Origin: CAYGAW01 sp964492135
Lineage (GTDB): Bacteria > Chloroflexota > Anaerolineae > UBA7937 > B3-Chlor
DNA: 14,529 bases
Reading direction: 5' to 3'
Assembly (NCBI GenBank): GCA_964492135.1
Contig: CAZBJW010000099.1
Location: 1 to 14,529, forward strand
In this document: positions 1-6,129 of the stretch, in pieces
How the letters are laid out: each line of letters opens with the position of its first letter
Position numbering within the stretch: the first letter of the stretch is position 1
The notes under the pieces: generated by a model
What the model was told of the DNA's origin: nothing
The model's database searches: none
Seen by the model: only the letters and a program-made list of their open reading frames with translations
Translations under genes and position numbers: made by a program

Positions 1-1525
1 TCAGCACGATGCCGAGGTGGACGACGTAGGCCCCATAGCGACGGCGAGACTTGGACAGGAGCGCGACAAGGGCGCGCAGATACCCCTCTCCGGACGACCG
101 GCGCCGGGTCGTCAGGTCGCGCGCCAACACTGACAGGAGTGACAGGACAACGAAGGTGCTGACGGCGGCAGAGATGAGAGGGAGCAAATCCCTCACGCTA
201 AACAAAAACAGCCCTGCGGCGATGGCCGGACCTCCGACTGCCCCGGTAAGGAGAATCCGCAGGTTGTCGCGGCTCAACCGGCGCCACGCGAGGATGGGAC
301 AGATACCCATCAGGCAGATGAGCGCCAGGGCGAGAGGCCCGGTAGCTCGATCGAAGAAGGAGGCATCGAGGCTGACTTGAATTCCCCGAAAGGCCTGAGC
401 GAAGGTGGGATACGTGGTGCCAATGAAGACTATCAGTGCCATACCGCATAGGAGCACGTTGGTGAGAAGGAAAGCGCCCTCGCGCGAGAGGGCACCCTCC
501 ATCTCCCTTTCGCCCTTGAGTTGCTGGCGTCGACGGTACACAAGGTAGGAAGTGAGCCCCAAGACGACTGCTATGAAGCCTAGCAGAAGATACGCGATGG
601 GCTGGATACTGCGCGAAAAGCCGTGGAGATCGGAGACAACGATGCCACCCCTGGTTACGAGAGTCGCAAATAGGCAGAGGACAAAGGAAAGGGCAGCCAG
701 CACCATGTTCCACACCTTGTGCATGCCGCGTCGCTCTTCCATCATGGCTGAGTGAAGGAAGGCGGTCCCCGCCAGCCAAGGGATCAGGGAAGCGTTCTCC
801 ACAGGGTCCCAGGCCCAATAGCCACCCCAGCCGAGCTCCACGTATGCCCACCACGCTCCTATGATGATCCCGATGCCCAAAGAGAGCCAGGCGAAGAGGT
901 TCCAAGGCCTGACGGCTCTTATCCAGTGGCCAGGCAGGTCGCCGCTCATCAGGGCGGCCAGAGCGAAAGCGAAGGGGACAGTATATCCGGCGTAGCCCAG
1001 GAAGAGGATCGGTGGGTGGACGACCATCCCCGGATTCTCCAGGAGGGGCAGCATGCCTACTCCCTCGGCCGGTCTGAACGCCATGGTCTGGAACGGATTG
1101 CTTATCAGAATCAATACCAGGGCGAAGAAGGCCTCGTTGACGGCGAGGATGGCTAGGATGTACGGTCCCATCTTGCCCCACCTGTCACTGTATCTCACAG
1201 CTATCGCTGCGAGGATGGTGAGGAACCAGAGCCACAGGAGCCAAGAGCCTGCCTCACCGGCCCAGAATGCAGAGATAGTGTAGATGAGTGGAAGGTGTGT
1301 GCTGGTGTAGCGGTACACGTAGCTCACCTGGAAGTCATGAGTCAGCAGAAGGTAGAAGAGCAGTGCCGCGGCGATGGTGACCAGAACCATCGTTACCAGC
1401 AGTGCGTTCCGCGCGCTTTCGAGCCACTGACGAGAGGGGCGACGGGCCCCGATGAACGCAGCTACGGCGCCATACAGGGAGACCACGAGACAGAGGACAA
1501 TGATGCGATGGCCCATATCAGACAT
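1..1525 (-). CDS. ccmF: CcmF, cytochrome c haem lyase subunit (3' end beyond window)
   Basis: CcmF takes haem from holo-CcmE and, with CcmH in the classical system, attaches it to CXXCH cysteines of exported apocytochromes. The minus-strand frame is open from ATG 1525-1523 to the window edge, giving 508 residues of a family usually about 630-660 long. It reads as a polytopic membrane protein. The tryptophan-rich WWD signature WGGYWAWDPVEN begins at about residue 233, and an HPP motif in HPPILFLGY precedes it. The start is supported by AGGA seven bases upstream. It lies 34 bp after ccmE, the usual ccmE-ccmF order, so the two are probably one transcript. NrfE/CcmF-type paralogues share the fold; linkage to ccmE favours CcmF. 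The missing C-terminus, and any ccmH, lie outside the window. Confidence 0.95.
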   Translation of the reverse strand, partial: MSDMGHRIIVLCLVVSLYGAVAAFIGARRPSRQWLESARNALLVTMVLVTIAAALLFYLLLTHDFQVSYVYRYTSTHLPLIYTISAFWAGEAGSWLLWLWFLTILAAIAVRYSDRWGKMGPYILAILAVNEAFFALVLILISNPFQTMAFRPAEGVGMLPLLENPGMVVHPPILFLGYAGYTVPFAFALAALMSGDLPGHWIRAVRPWNLFAWLSLGIGIIIGAWWAYVELGWGGYWAWDPVENASLIPWLAGTAFLHSAMMEERRGMHKVWNMVLAALSFVLCLFATLVTRGGIVVSDLHGFSRSIQPIAYLLLGFIAVVLGLTSYLVYRRRQQLKGEREMEGALSREGAFLLTNVLLCGMALIVFIGTTYPTFAQAFRGIQVSLDASFFDRATGPLALALICLMGICPILAWRRLSRDNLRILLTGAVGGPAIAAGLFLFSVRDLLPLISAAVSTFVVLSLLSVLARDLTTRRRSSGEGYLRALVALLSKSRRRYGAYVVHLGIVL

Positions 1526-1559
1526 TTGTCGTTCCTGGGGGAGAAAGGGTATAAGTGGG

Positions 1560-1988
1560 CTATTCTTCGACGTACTTGGAGGGGCATTTGAGGAGCAAGG
1601 TTCTCGCCTCGAAGACGCCGTTGGAGGAATACGTCCCTTCCACTACAGCCTGAGCGCCGTCGCGAAACATATCGGGACGGACACCCTCATACACAGCGCG
1701 GAGGCTCCCGCCTTCATCGGCGATCTCGAAACGGAGAATCATTCGCTCGGGATCCCACTCAATGGTATCCTCTACGACGAAGCCGGTTACTCGAACAATC
1801 CGATCCGAGGAGCCTTGGGCTAAGACTTTGTCCACTGTCAAATACTGGGCGCTTGCGCCTTCCAGGTTGCCTACGATCAGCCATCCGAGGACGACGACGA
1901 TGATGGCGCCTCCGATGAGGAATTTCAGTCGGCCGCCGGTGATTGAGCCCTTGCTCGTGACTTCAGAACTCGACACTAATTCTCCCAT
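1560..1988 (-). CDS. ccmE: CcmE, periplasmic haem chaperone, CXXXY variant
   Basis: CcmE holds haem covalently outside the membrane and passes it to CcmF. The 142-residue product has a short cytoplasmic N-terminus, one membrane anchor at about 22-42, and the OB-fold pattern of the family (YLTVDKVLA near 49, VRVTGFV, VRPDMFRDG, VVEGTYSSNGVFEA). In canonical CcmE the haem-linking residue is His in an HXXXY motif; here that motif is KCPSKY, so Cys135 replaces His and Tyr139 is kept. This matches the CXXXY CcmE class known from archaea and Desulfovibrio. The gene is the first of a minus-strand operon with ccmF and has a consensus promoter 44 bp upstream of its ATG. Length is normal for the family. 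Confidence 0.95.
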   Translation of the reverse strand: MGELVSSSEVTSKGSITGGRLKFLIGGAIIVVVLGWLIVGNLEGASAQYLTVDKVLAQGSSDRIVRVTGFVVEDTIEWDPERMILRFEIADEGGSLRAVYEGVRPDMFRDGAQAVVEGTYSSNGVFEARTLLLKCPSKYVEE

Positions 1989-2014
1989 CTATGCTCCACG
2001 CCTTGAGAGCAGTA

Positions 2015-2040
2015 GTTAAGTATACTGGTTAAGTATACTG
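2015..2040. repeat. perfect tandem 13-bp repeat at the ccmE promoter
   Basis: Two adjacent identical copies of GTTAAGTATACTG lie at 2015-2027 and 2028-2040. Each contains the 8-bp palindrome AGTATACT. One copy carries the ccmE -10 box and the other covers the predicted start site. The arrangement could be a two-site operator, a duplicated -10 giving a second start, or a chance slippage duplication. Confidence 0.8.
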
Positions 2041-2060
2041 ATAGCGAATCTGCTTGTCAA
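2032..2060 (-). promoter_or_regulatory. sigma-70-type promoter for ccmE-ccmF
   Basis: Read on the minus strand, TTGACA (2060-2055) is followed after exactly 17 bp by TATACT (2037-2032). This is a perfect -35 box and a five-of-six -10 box. Transcription should begin near 2025, leaving a short leader of about 36 nt before the ccmE ATG at 1988. The -10 lies inside one copy of a tandem 13-bp repeat. Confidence 0.75.
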
Positions 2061-2261
2061 ACACGGCTCCGTAGTGAAGCACATTGCGAATAGTGGCAAG
2101 TCTTCTTCAGATAGTTGTTGTGGTCGTGAGATTGCCTTGATCCGTCCGCCCGCCAACTTGCAGCGAACTGAGGCCCGGGATGGAACAGTACGCATCCTTG
2201 GCAGTGAGGCGTTCCTCGAAGCGTCCATGGGCCCCTGTGGATTGAAACGCATGGTGTACGC

Positions 2262-2290
2262 TTGACTTGTTTGCCACGGTGTGGCACAAT
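2262..2290 (+). promoter_or_regulatory. promoter for the sensor kinase/regulator pair, with palindrome in the spacer
   Basis: TTGACT (2262-2267) is followed after 17 bp by CACAAT (2285-2290), matching the sigma-70 consensus at five and four of six positions. The spacer holds TGCCAC-GGT-GTGGCA (2272-2286), a perfect 6-bp inverted repeat that runs into the -10 box, a position typical of a repressor operator. Predicted transcription starts near 2297, about 60 nt before the kinase ATG. The stretch 2061-2261 between this and the divergent ccmE promoter shows no gene. Confidence 0.6.
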
Positions 2291-2357
2291 TAGTACATGG
2301 GTGCTTTTCAGCTGGGAGTTCACTGGTCGCAGGCGGCGATGGTCACAAACCCGACAA

Positions 2358-4763
2358 ATGTGGAGAGAACGATTCACTAGAAGCTTGAGAGCCAAGATCA
2401 CCATCGGCACGATTGTGCCAGTGGTGTTGATCGCAGGCGTGTTCTCAGTCCTGCAGTTCCTCCAACATCGCCAGGATATGCTCAGTGACCTGGAGAAGTC
2501 GGCCACTCAAGTAGGAGAGGTTATAGAGAGTGGCCTGGTACGAGCGATGATGACACACGACCTGGAGAGCATCCAGTATACTGTGGACGAGATCGCGGCC
2601 ACTCAGGACGACATTACCGAAGTGATGTTGATCGACAAACCGGGCGAGATTAAGGCCTCATTTCAAGGGCTCAAGACGGGACAGGTTCTGCAGTTGGATG
2701 ACCCTACCTGCCAGCTTTGTCACCGCCAGCAGACTGAGAATCGCAATCAGACTGTGGTGTTCACGTCGGAAGCGGGCGAGCGATTCCTTCGCAACGTGAA
2801 CCCCATTGCCAACCAGGAACAGTGCTATGCCTGCCATGAGGCGGAAGCGTCCTTGCTGGGCATCTTGATCACAGATCTTTCGATGGCTGGGGTGGATGAA
2901 TCGCTGAGCACACATCTGAGGGAAAACCTATTGCTCTCCCTAGGGATGGCTCTGGCCGTCGTTGTCAGCGTCAACTTGATGATCAGCAGCACAGTTGTCA
3001 ATAGAGTGCAGGCGGTGGTGGACGCAATACGTCGGTTCGGCACTGGCGATTTGGACCAAAGGGCTCCCGTGGCTGGCGAAGATGAACTTGGTGAGCTGGC
3101 AGCAGCCTTCAATGATATGGCTGAGGGCTTAAAGGAGAAGGCAAGGCTTGAAGAGGAGGTACTGAGGAGGACAGAGGAGCTGCAGAGACAGACTCGGCGC
3201 CTTCTTACGCTGAACACTGTGGTGGGGACTGTCAGCCGGTCCCTGGACGTGGACAAGTTGCTCGAGTCTGGACTGAAAAAGGTGCTAGATCTCCTGGGTC
3301 TGGATGCTGGGGAGATTTGGCTGTTGGATGGGAACCAGGGCGGTCTGTCGCTGCGCTGCTACCGTGGGCAGCCTCCTCAGTTTGGGCAGGAAGATGCGCA
3401 CATAGGGATCGACGAGTGCCTGTGTGGTCTTGTGGGTGACTCGGGACAGGTGTTGATTAGCGCAGACACCAGCTCGGACCCTCGGTTGTCGCGGACTGTA
3501 TGCCAGAAAGCGGGATATAGGTCTGCAGTCGCAGTACCTTTGACGTCGAGAGGGAAGACCCTGGGTGTGCTAGCACTCCACCACACAGCGGCGAATCACT
3601 TCCAGCCACAGGATCTGGAACTGATAGATGCTATTGGCAAGCAACTGGGAGTGGCAGTGCACAATGCTCGTCTGTATGGCGAGATGGAGGAGGAGGTCAC
3701 AGAGAGGACGACGCATCTTGAACTCTTGTACCAAATCACTGGCGTCATCAGTGGTCAGTTGCAGAACGAGCCACTACTGCAGGAGATAGTCGGCCAAACA
3801 GCCCAGGCCGCTGAAGCGGACAGCGGGATAGTCGTGACAGTTGGTCGGCCTGACGACCGGCAGAGGCAGGCCACGTATGGTACACCTTCCCGCGAGTTGG
3901 CCGACAAGGTGTCCGCGTTGTTGAGGGGGGAAGAAGCAGCCCAGGACGGAGACCTGCTGACCGCGCGGATCTCGTCCCACGGCGAGACCATCGGAGCTCT
4001 GGGCTTGGAAGGTAAGGCCGGCAATCGGCGCTTCAGGAGAGAAGATGCGCAACTTCTCCAGGGGGTGGCGGCGCAGGCAGCGGTTGCTTTGGAGAACGCG
4101 ACTCTCTACGGTGAGGTGCAGGGGGTGGCTGTCCTGGAGGAGCGAGAGCGGCTAGCTCGGGAAATGCACGATGGGCTGGCTCAGACCCTGGGCTATCTGA
4201 GGCTGCAACTGAAGGTTGCGGGTGAGCATTTGGCGAAGGGGGAACCGAAGGAGGCCGAGCAAGTCCTGTCCGAGATGATAGGAACTACTGAGGAAGCCTA
4301 TGTTGATGCCCGGGAGGCCATCGCGGATCTCAGATCGGCCGTTTTCGAAGTGGGTGATTTCGTCAATACGTTGCAGGCGTACGTCGAGGAGTTCGGCCTA
4401 CAGAACCGTATCGAAACGCAGATCATAGTTGAGGGTGACGGACCAATAAGGCCTCCCGCTGTACAGGCGGTGCAGCTGATTCGTATCGTCCAACAGGCGC
4501 TTACCAACGTGCGAAAGCACTCAGAGGCCAGCACCGTTGCAGTCAGGATGCGCAGGGAAGATGCTTTCCTCATCCTGGTGGTCGAGGATGATGGTAAGGG
4601 ATTCGATCTAGGCGAGATAAGCATGAGGAAGGAACGTCATTTCGGATTGAATATCATGAGAGAGCGGGCGGAGAGTCTGAACGGTACGCTGGAGATCCGA
4701 TCTGACCTTGGTCAAGGAACTCAGGTGACCGTCAAGATCCCTCTTGATGACTGGAGGACGTGA
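2358..4763 (+). CDS. Di-haem c-type sensor histidine kinase (HAMP, two GAF, HisKA_3, HATPase)
   Basis: Membrane kinase that probably reports redox state or a haem ligand outside the membrane to its partner regulator. From ATG 2358 it has 801 residues: TM1 about 14-33; an extracytoplasmic domain with CQLCH (118-122) and CYACH (156-160), both standard covalent haem sites; TM2 about 191-213; HAMP about 214-265; coiled coil; GAF1 about 296-440; GAF2 about 468-590; a HisKA_3 dimerisation helix with REMHDGLAQ (phospho-acceptor His604, phosphatase-type DXXXQ at 605-609); and a HATPase domain with N-box Asn717 and the DDGKGFD G1 box. This is the NarX/LiaS/NreB type of transmitter. ATG 2358 is chosen because it gives the short basic N-terminus expected before TM1; the frame is open upstream to 2262, and a GTG at 2301 would be almost leaderless. 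No strong SD is visible. It overlaps the regulator by one base. Confidence 0.93.
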   Translation: MWRERFTRSLRAKITIGTIVPVVLIAGVFSVLQFLQHRQDMLSDLEKSATQVGEVIESGLVRAMMTHDLESIQYTVDEIAATQDDITEVMLIDKPGEIKASFQGLKTGQVLQLDDPTCQLCHRQQTENRNQTVVFTSEAGERFLRNVNPIANQEQCYACHEAEASLLGILITDLSMAGVDESLSTHLRENLLLSLGMALAVVVSVNLMISSTVVNRVQAVVDAIRRFGTGDLDQRAPVAGEDELGELAAAFNDMAEGLKEKARLEEEVLRRTEELQRQTRRLLTLNTVVGTVSRSLDVDKLLESGLKKVLDLLGLDAGEIWLLDGNQGGLSLRCYRGQPPQFGQEDAHIGIDECLCGLVGDSGQVLISADTSSDPRLSRTVCQKAGYRSAVAVPLTSRGKTLGVLALHHTAANHFQPQDLELIDAIGKQLGVAVHNARLYGEMEEEVTERTTHLELLYQITGVISGQLQNEPLLQEIVGQTAQAAEADSGIVVTVGRPDDRQRQATYGTPSRELADKVSALLRGEEAAQDGDLLTARISSHGETIGALGLEGKAGNRRFRREDAQLLQGVAAQAAVALENATLYGEVQGVAVLEERERLAREMHDGLAQTLGYLRLQLKVAGEHLAKGEPKEAEQVLSEMIGTTEEAYVDAREAIADLRSAVFEVGDFVNTLQAYVEEFGLQNRIETQIIVEGDGPIRPPAVQAVQLIRIVQQALTNVRKHSEASTVAVRMRREDAFLILVVEDDGKGFDLGEISMRKERHFGLNIMRERAESLNGTLEIRSDLGQGTQVTVKIPLDDWRT

Positions 4764-5428
4764 TGGAGCCCATAAGAGTGCTTTTGGTGGACGATCACAT
4801 TCTGTTCCGCAAGGGCATCGCGAACCTTCTCTCCGCTCAGCCGGACATGGAAGTGGTAGGCGAGGCGGGCGATGGCCGGGAGGCCTTGCAGAAGGCCAGG
4901 GAGTTGATGCCCGACTTGATCCTGATGGACATCGTCATGACGGGAATGAGTGGCCGCGAAGCGACCAAGTTCATCAAGGAGGAGATGCCCTACGTCAAGA
5001 TAGTGATGCTGACCGTCTCCGAGAGAGACAGCGATCTCTTCGAGGCCATCAGAGGCGGCGCCGATGGGTACCTCTTGAAGGACCTTGAACCGGCGGAGTT
5101 GTATCGTATGTGCAGAGGCGTCTTCCGGGGTGAGGCCCCCTTGTCTCCGCTTATGGCGGCCAAGATCTTGAGGGAGTTCAGTTCGCTCGCTGACGTCCGA
5201 GGCGACGCGGTGGGACCGGCTGGGAAGCTGACCCCTCGCGAAATTGAGGTGCTTGAACTAGTGGTCCAAGGAGGAACCAACAAGGAGATCGGAGAGAGCC
5301 TTTGTCTCGCTGAGAATACGGTGAAGAACCATCTGCGCAACATCCTGGCCAAGCTACATCTCAGGAACCGAGCCCAGGCTGCCGCCTATGCTGTGCGGGA
5401 GGGGTTGGTGGACGTGGCAGAGAACTAG
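4763..5428 (+). CDS. NarL/FixJ-family response regulator
   Basis: DNA-binding partner of the upstream di-haem kinase. The 221-residue protein has a receiver domain (about 1-120) with the acidic pair Asp10-Asp11, phospho-acceptor Asp56 in LILMD, the switch Thr in MLTVSE and the conserved Lys in GYLLKD. A LuxR-type helix-turn-helix follows at about 155-216, with LTPREIEVLELV and NKEIGESLCLAENTVKNHL. All phosphorylation residues are present, so it should be a working regulator. The start codon shares one base with the kinase stop (TGATG), and GGAGG at 4753-4757 sits five bases upstream, so expression is probably translationally coupled. The first base of the frame could also be read as GTG 4760. 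Likely targets, by inference, are the two cytochrome operons downstream. Confidence 0.95.
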   Translation: MEPIRVLLVDDHILFRKGIANLLSAQPDMEVVGEAGDGREALQKARELMPDLILMDIVMTGMSGREATKFIKEEMPYVKIVMLTVSERDSDLFEAIRGGADGYLLKDLEPAELYRMCRGVFRGEAPLSPLMAAKILREFSSLADVRGDAVGPAGKLTPREIEVLELVVQGGTNKEIGESLCLAENTVKNHLRNILAKLHLRNRAQAAAYAVREGLVDVAEN

Positions 5429-5488
5429 TGTATTCGAGCTAGGCCCTGGATGGGCCACTTGCCTTAGCACAGCTAAGTTTTGGGAGAT

Positions 5489-5548
5489 TGGAGCTATCTG
5501 AGGATAGCTCCTTTGCTTTTGATAAAGGGGCACCATGAGCCATAGACA
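5489..5548 (+). repeat. copy A of a duplicated terminator/-35 module
   Basis: This 60-bp stretch aligns with 10475-10533 with one gap and about 49 identities. The conserved parts are the hairpin arms, the TTTGCTTT tail, AAAGGG-CAC, ATG and CCATAGACA, which includes the -35 hexamer. The hairpin loop and the four bases after TTTGCTTT differ. The conserved block between terminator and -35 box has no obvious terminator role and is a candidate regulator site. Confidence 0.8.
5490..5520 (+). terminator. intrinsic terminator after the kinase/regulator operon
   Basis: A perfect 9-bp stem GGAGCTATC/GATAGCTCC (5490-5498 and 5503-5511) with a TGAG loop is followed by TTTGCTTTT. Two smaller hairpins precede it after the regulator stop: GGCCC-TGGAT-GGGCC (5442-5456), and CTTAGC-ACA-GCTAAG (5463-5477) followed by TTTT. 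The first of these could instead be a protein-binding dyad. Confidence 0.8.
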
Positions 5549-5571
5549 CTGTAGTGGACACCGCTTAGAAT
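5543..5571 (+). promoter_or_regulatory. promoter of the pseudo-receiver/bc-complex operon
   Basis: TAGACA (5543-5548) and TAGAAT (5566-5571) are separated by exactly 17 bp, each five of six to consensus. The same -35 hexamer with the same spacing and a perfect TATAAT occurs at 10528-10556, and the sequence upstream of both is conserved, which supports a real and shared promoter. Predicted start near 5578, giving a leader of about 200 nt. Confidence 0.7.
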
Positions 5572-5776
5572 AGTCAAGTAGAGCCGTTCACTTTATCTAT
5601 GAGGTCGAGCTGCGGGCAGGGATGGCAGGCACGGCAGCAACGAGGTGTCGTGCGTACCCGTGGCCTGGCGAGGCTTCACGGGCCTGTGAGAAAGACAGGA
5701 GAGAGAAGAAGATCCAGGGTCTTTCCAACACCTGGGCAACTCCGCAGCCAGCTAGATTGGCCTGGGAGAATGTAGT
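5572..5776 (+). other. transcribed leader with predicted hairpins, no gene recognised
   Basis: About 200 nt separate the predicted start site from the first coding start. CCCGTG-GCC and GGC-TT-CACGGG (5657-5682) can pair as a bulged stem, and CCTGT/ACAGG follows directly at about 5683-5699. No T-run follows either and I could not match a known riboswitch core. A frame of 70 codons crosses the leader but has no recognisable content. Confidence 0.35.
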
Positions 5777-6118
5777 TTGGACAAGCATCGCACATTTGTG
5801 CTCTGCAAGCATAGTCTCTTCGCTCAGGCTCTGAAAACCCTCCTCGACAACCAAGAGGGCATAGAACTGGTGGGCGTTGAGGTTGATGAATCGAGAGCCA
5901 GGGAGAGCATCAAGATGCTGAAGCCCGACATCGTGGTCGTGGAAACGGGGGAGGAGGGAGTCCCGGTGGAAGGTCTTCTCTCCTATGTTGTCAGGGAGAG
6001 CCCTGAAAGCAGGATAGTCGGCCTGAGCCAGGGGCAGAATGAGATCAATGTCTACTATGGACATCAAAGGCGAGTGAGGCAAGCCGAAGACTTGCTCGAG
6101 GTAATCACTGAGTTGTGA
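5777..6118 (+). CDS. stand-alone pseudo-receiver protein
   Basis: A 113-residue single-domain protein related to response-regulator receivers. It aligns without gaps to the N-terminal 56 residues of the neighbouring regulator: strand-1 hydrophobics, then Cys10-Lys11 where the regulator has Asp10-Asp11, His12 kept, LVG at 31-33, and KPDIVVVE with Glu56 where the regulator has Asp56. The Mg-binding pair is gone and Glu at the phospho site can mimic phosphorylation, so signalling by phosphotransfer is unlikely. There is no DNA-binding domain, and the region after GLSQ lacks the usual conserved Lys. Start is TTG 5777 with GGGAG at 5764-5768, eight bases upstream. It is the first gene of the bc-complex operon, with the next start 11 bp after its stop. 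A cytoplasmic adaptor or regulatory role is inferred. Confidence 0.75.
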   Translation: MDKHRTFVLCKHSLFAQALKTLLDNQEGIELVGVEVDESRARESIKMLKPDIVVVETGEEGVPVEGLLSYVVRESPESRIVGLSQGQNEINVYYGHQRRVRQAEDLLEVITEL

Positions 6119-6129
6119 AGGGGAGCGAT

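Noticed and set aside
198..1181. 327-codon minus-strand open frame
   Set aside because: It is rich in Arg, Pro, Ser and Gly with no family features, and lies out of frame inside ccmF, whose own frame is open and carries the WWD motif.
2162..2169. AGCGAACT, matching one arm of the dyad at 10437-10465
   Set aside because: No second arm is present at the right distance, and one 8-bp match in 14.5 kb is not surprising.
5572..5776. Known riboswitch (c-di-GMP, cobalamin, SAM) in the leader
   Set aside because: I looked for core motifs of these classes by eye and did not find them; only generic hairpins are visible.
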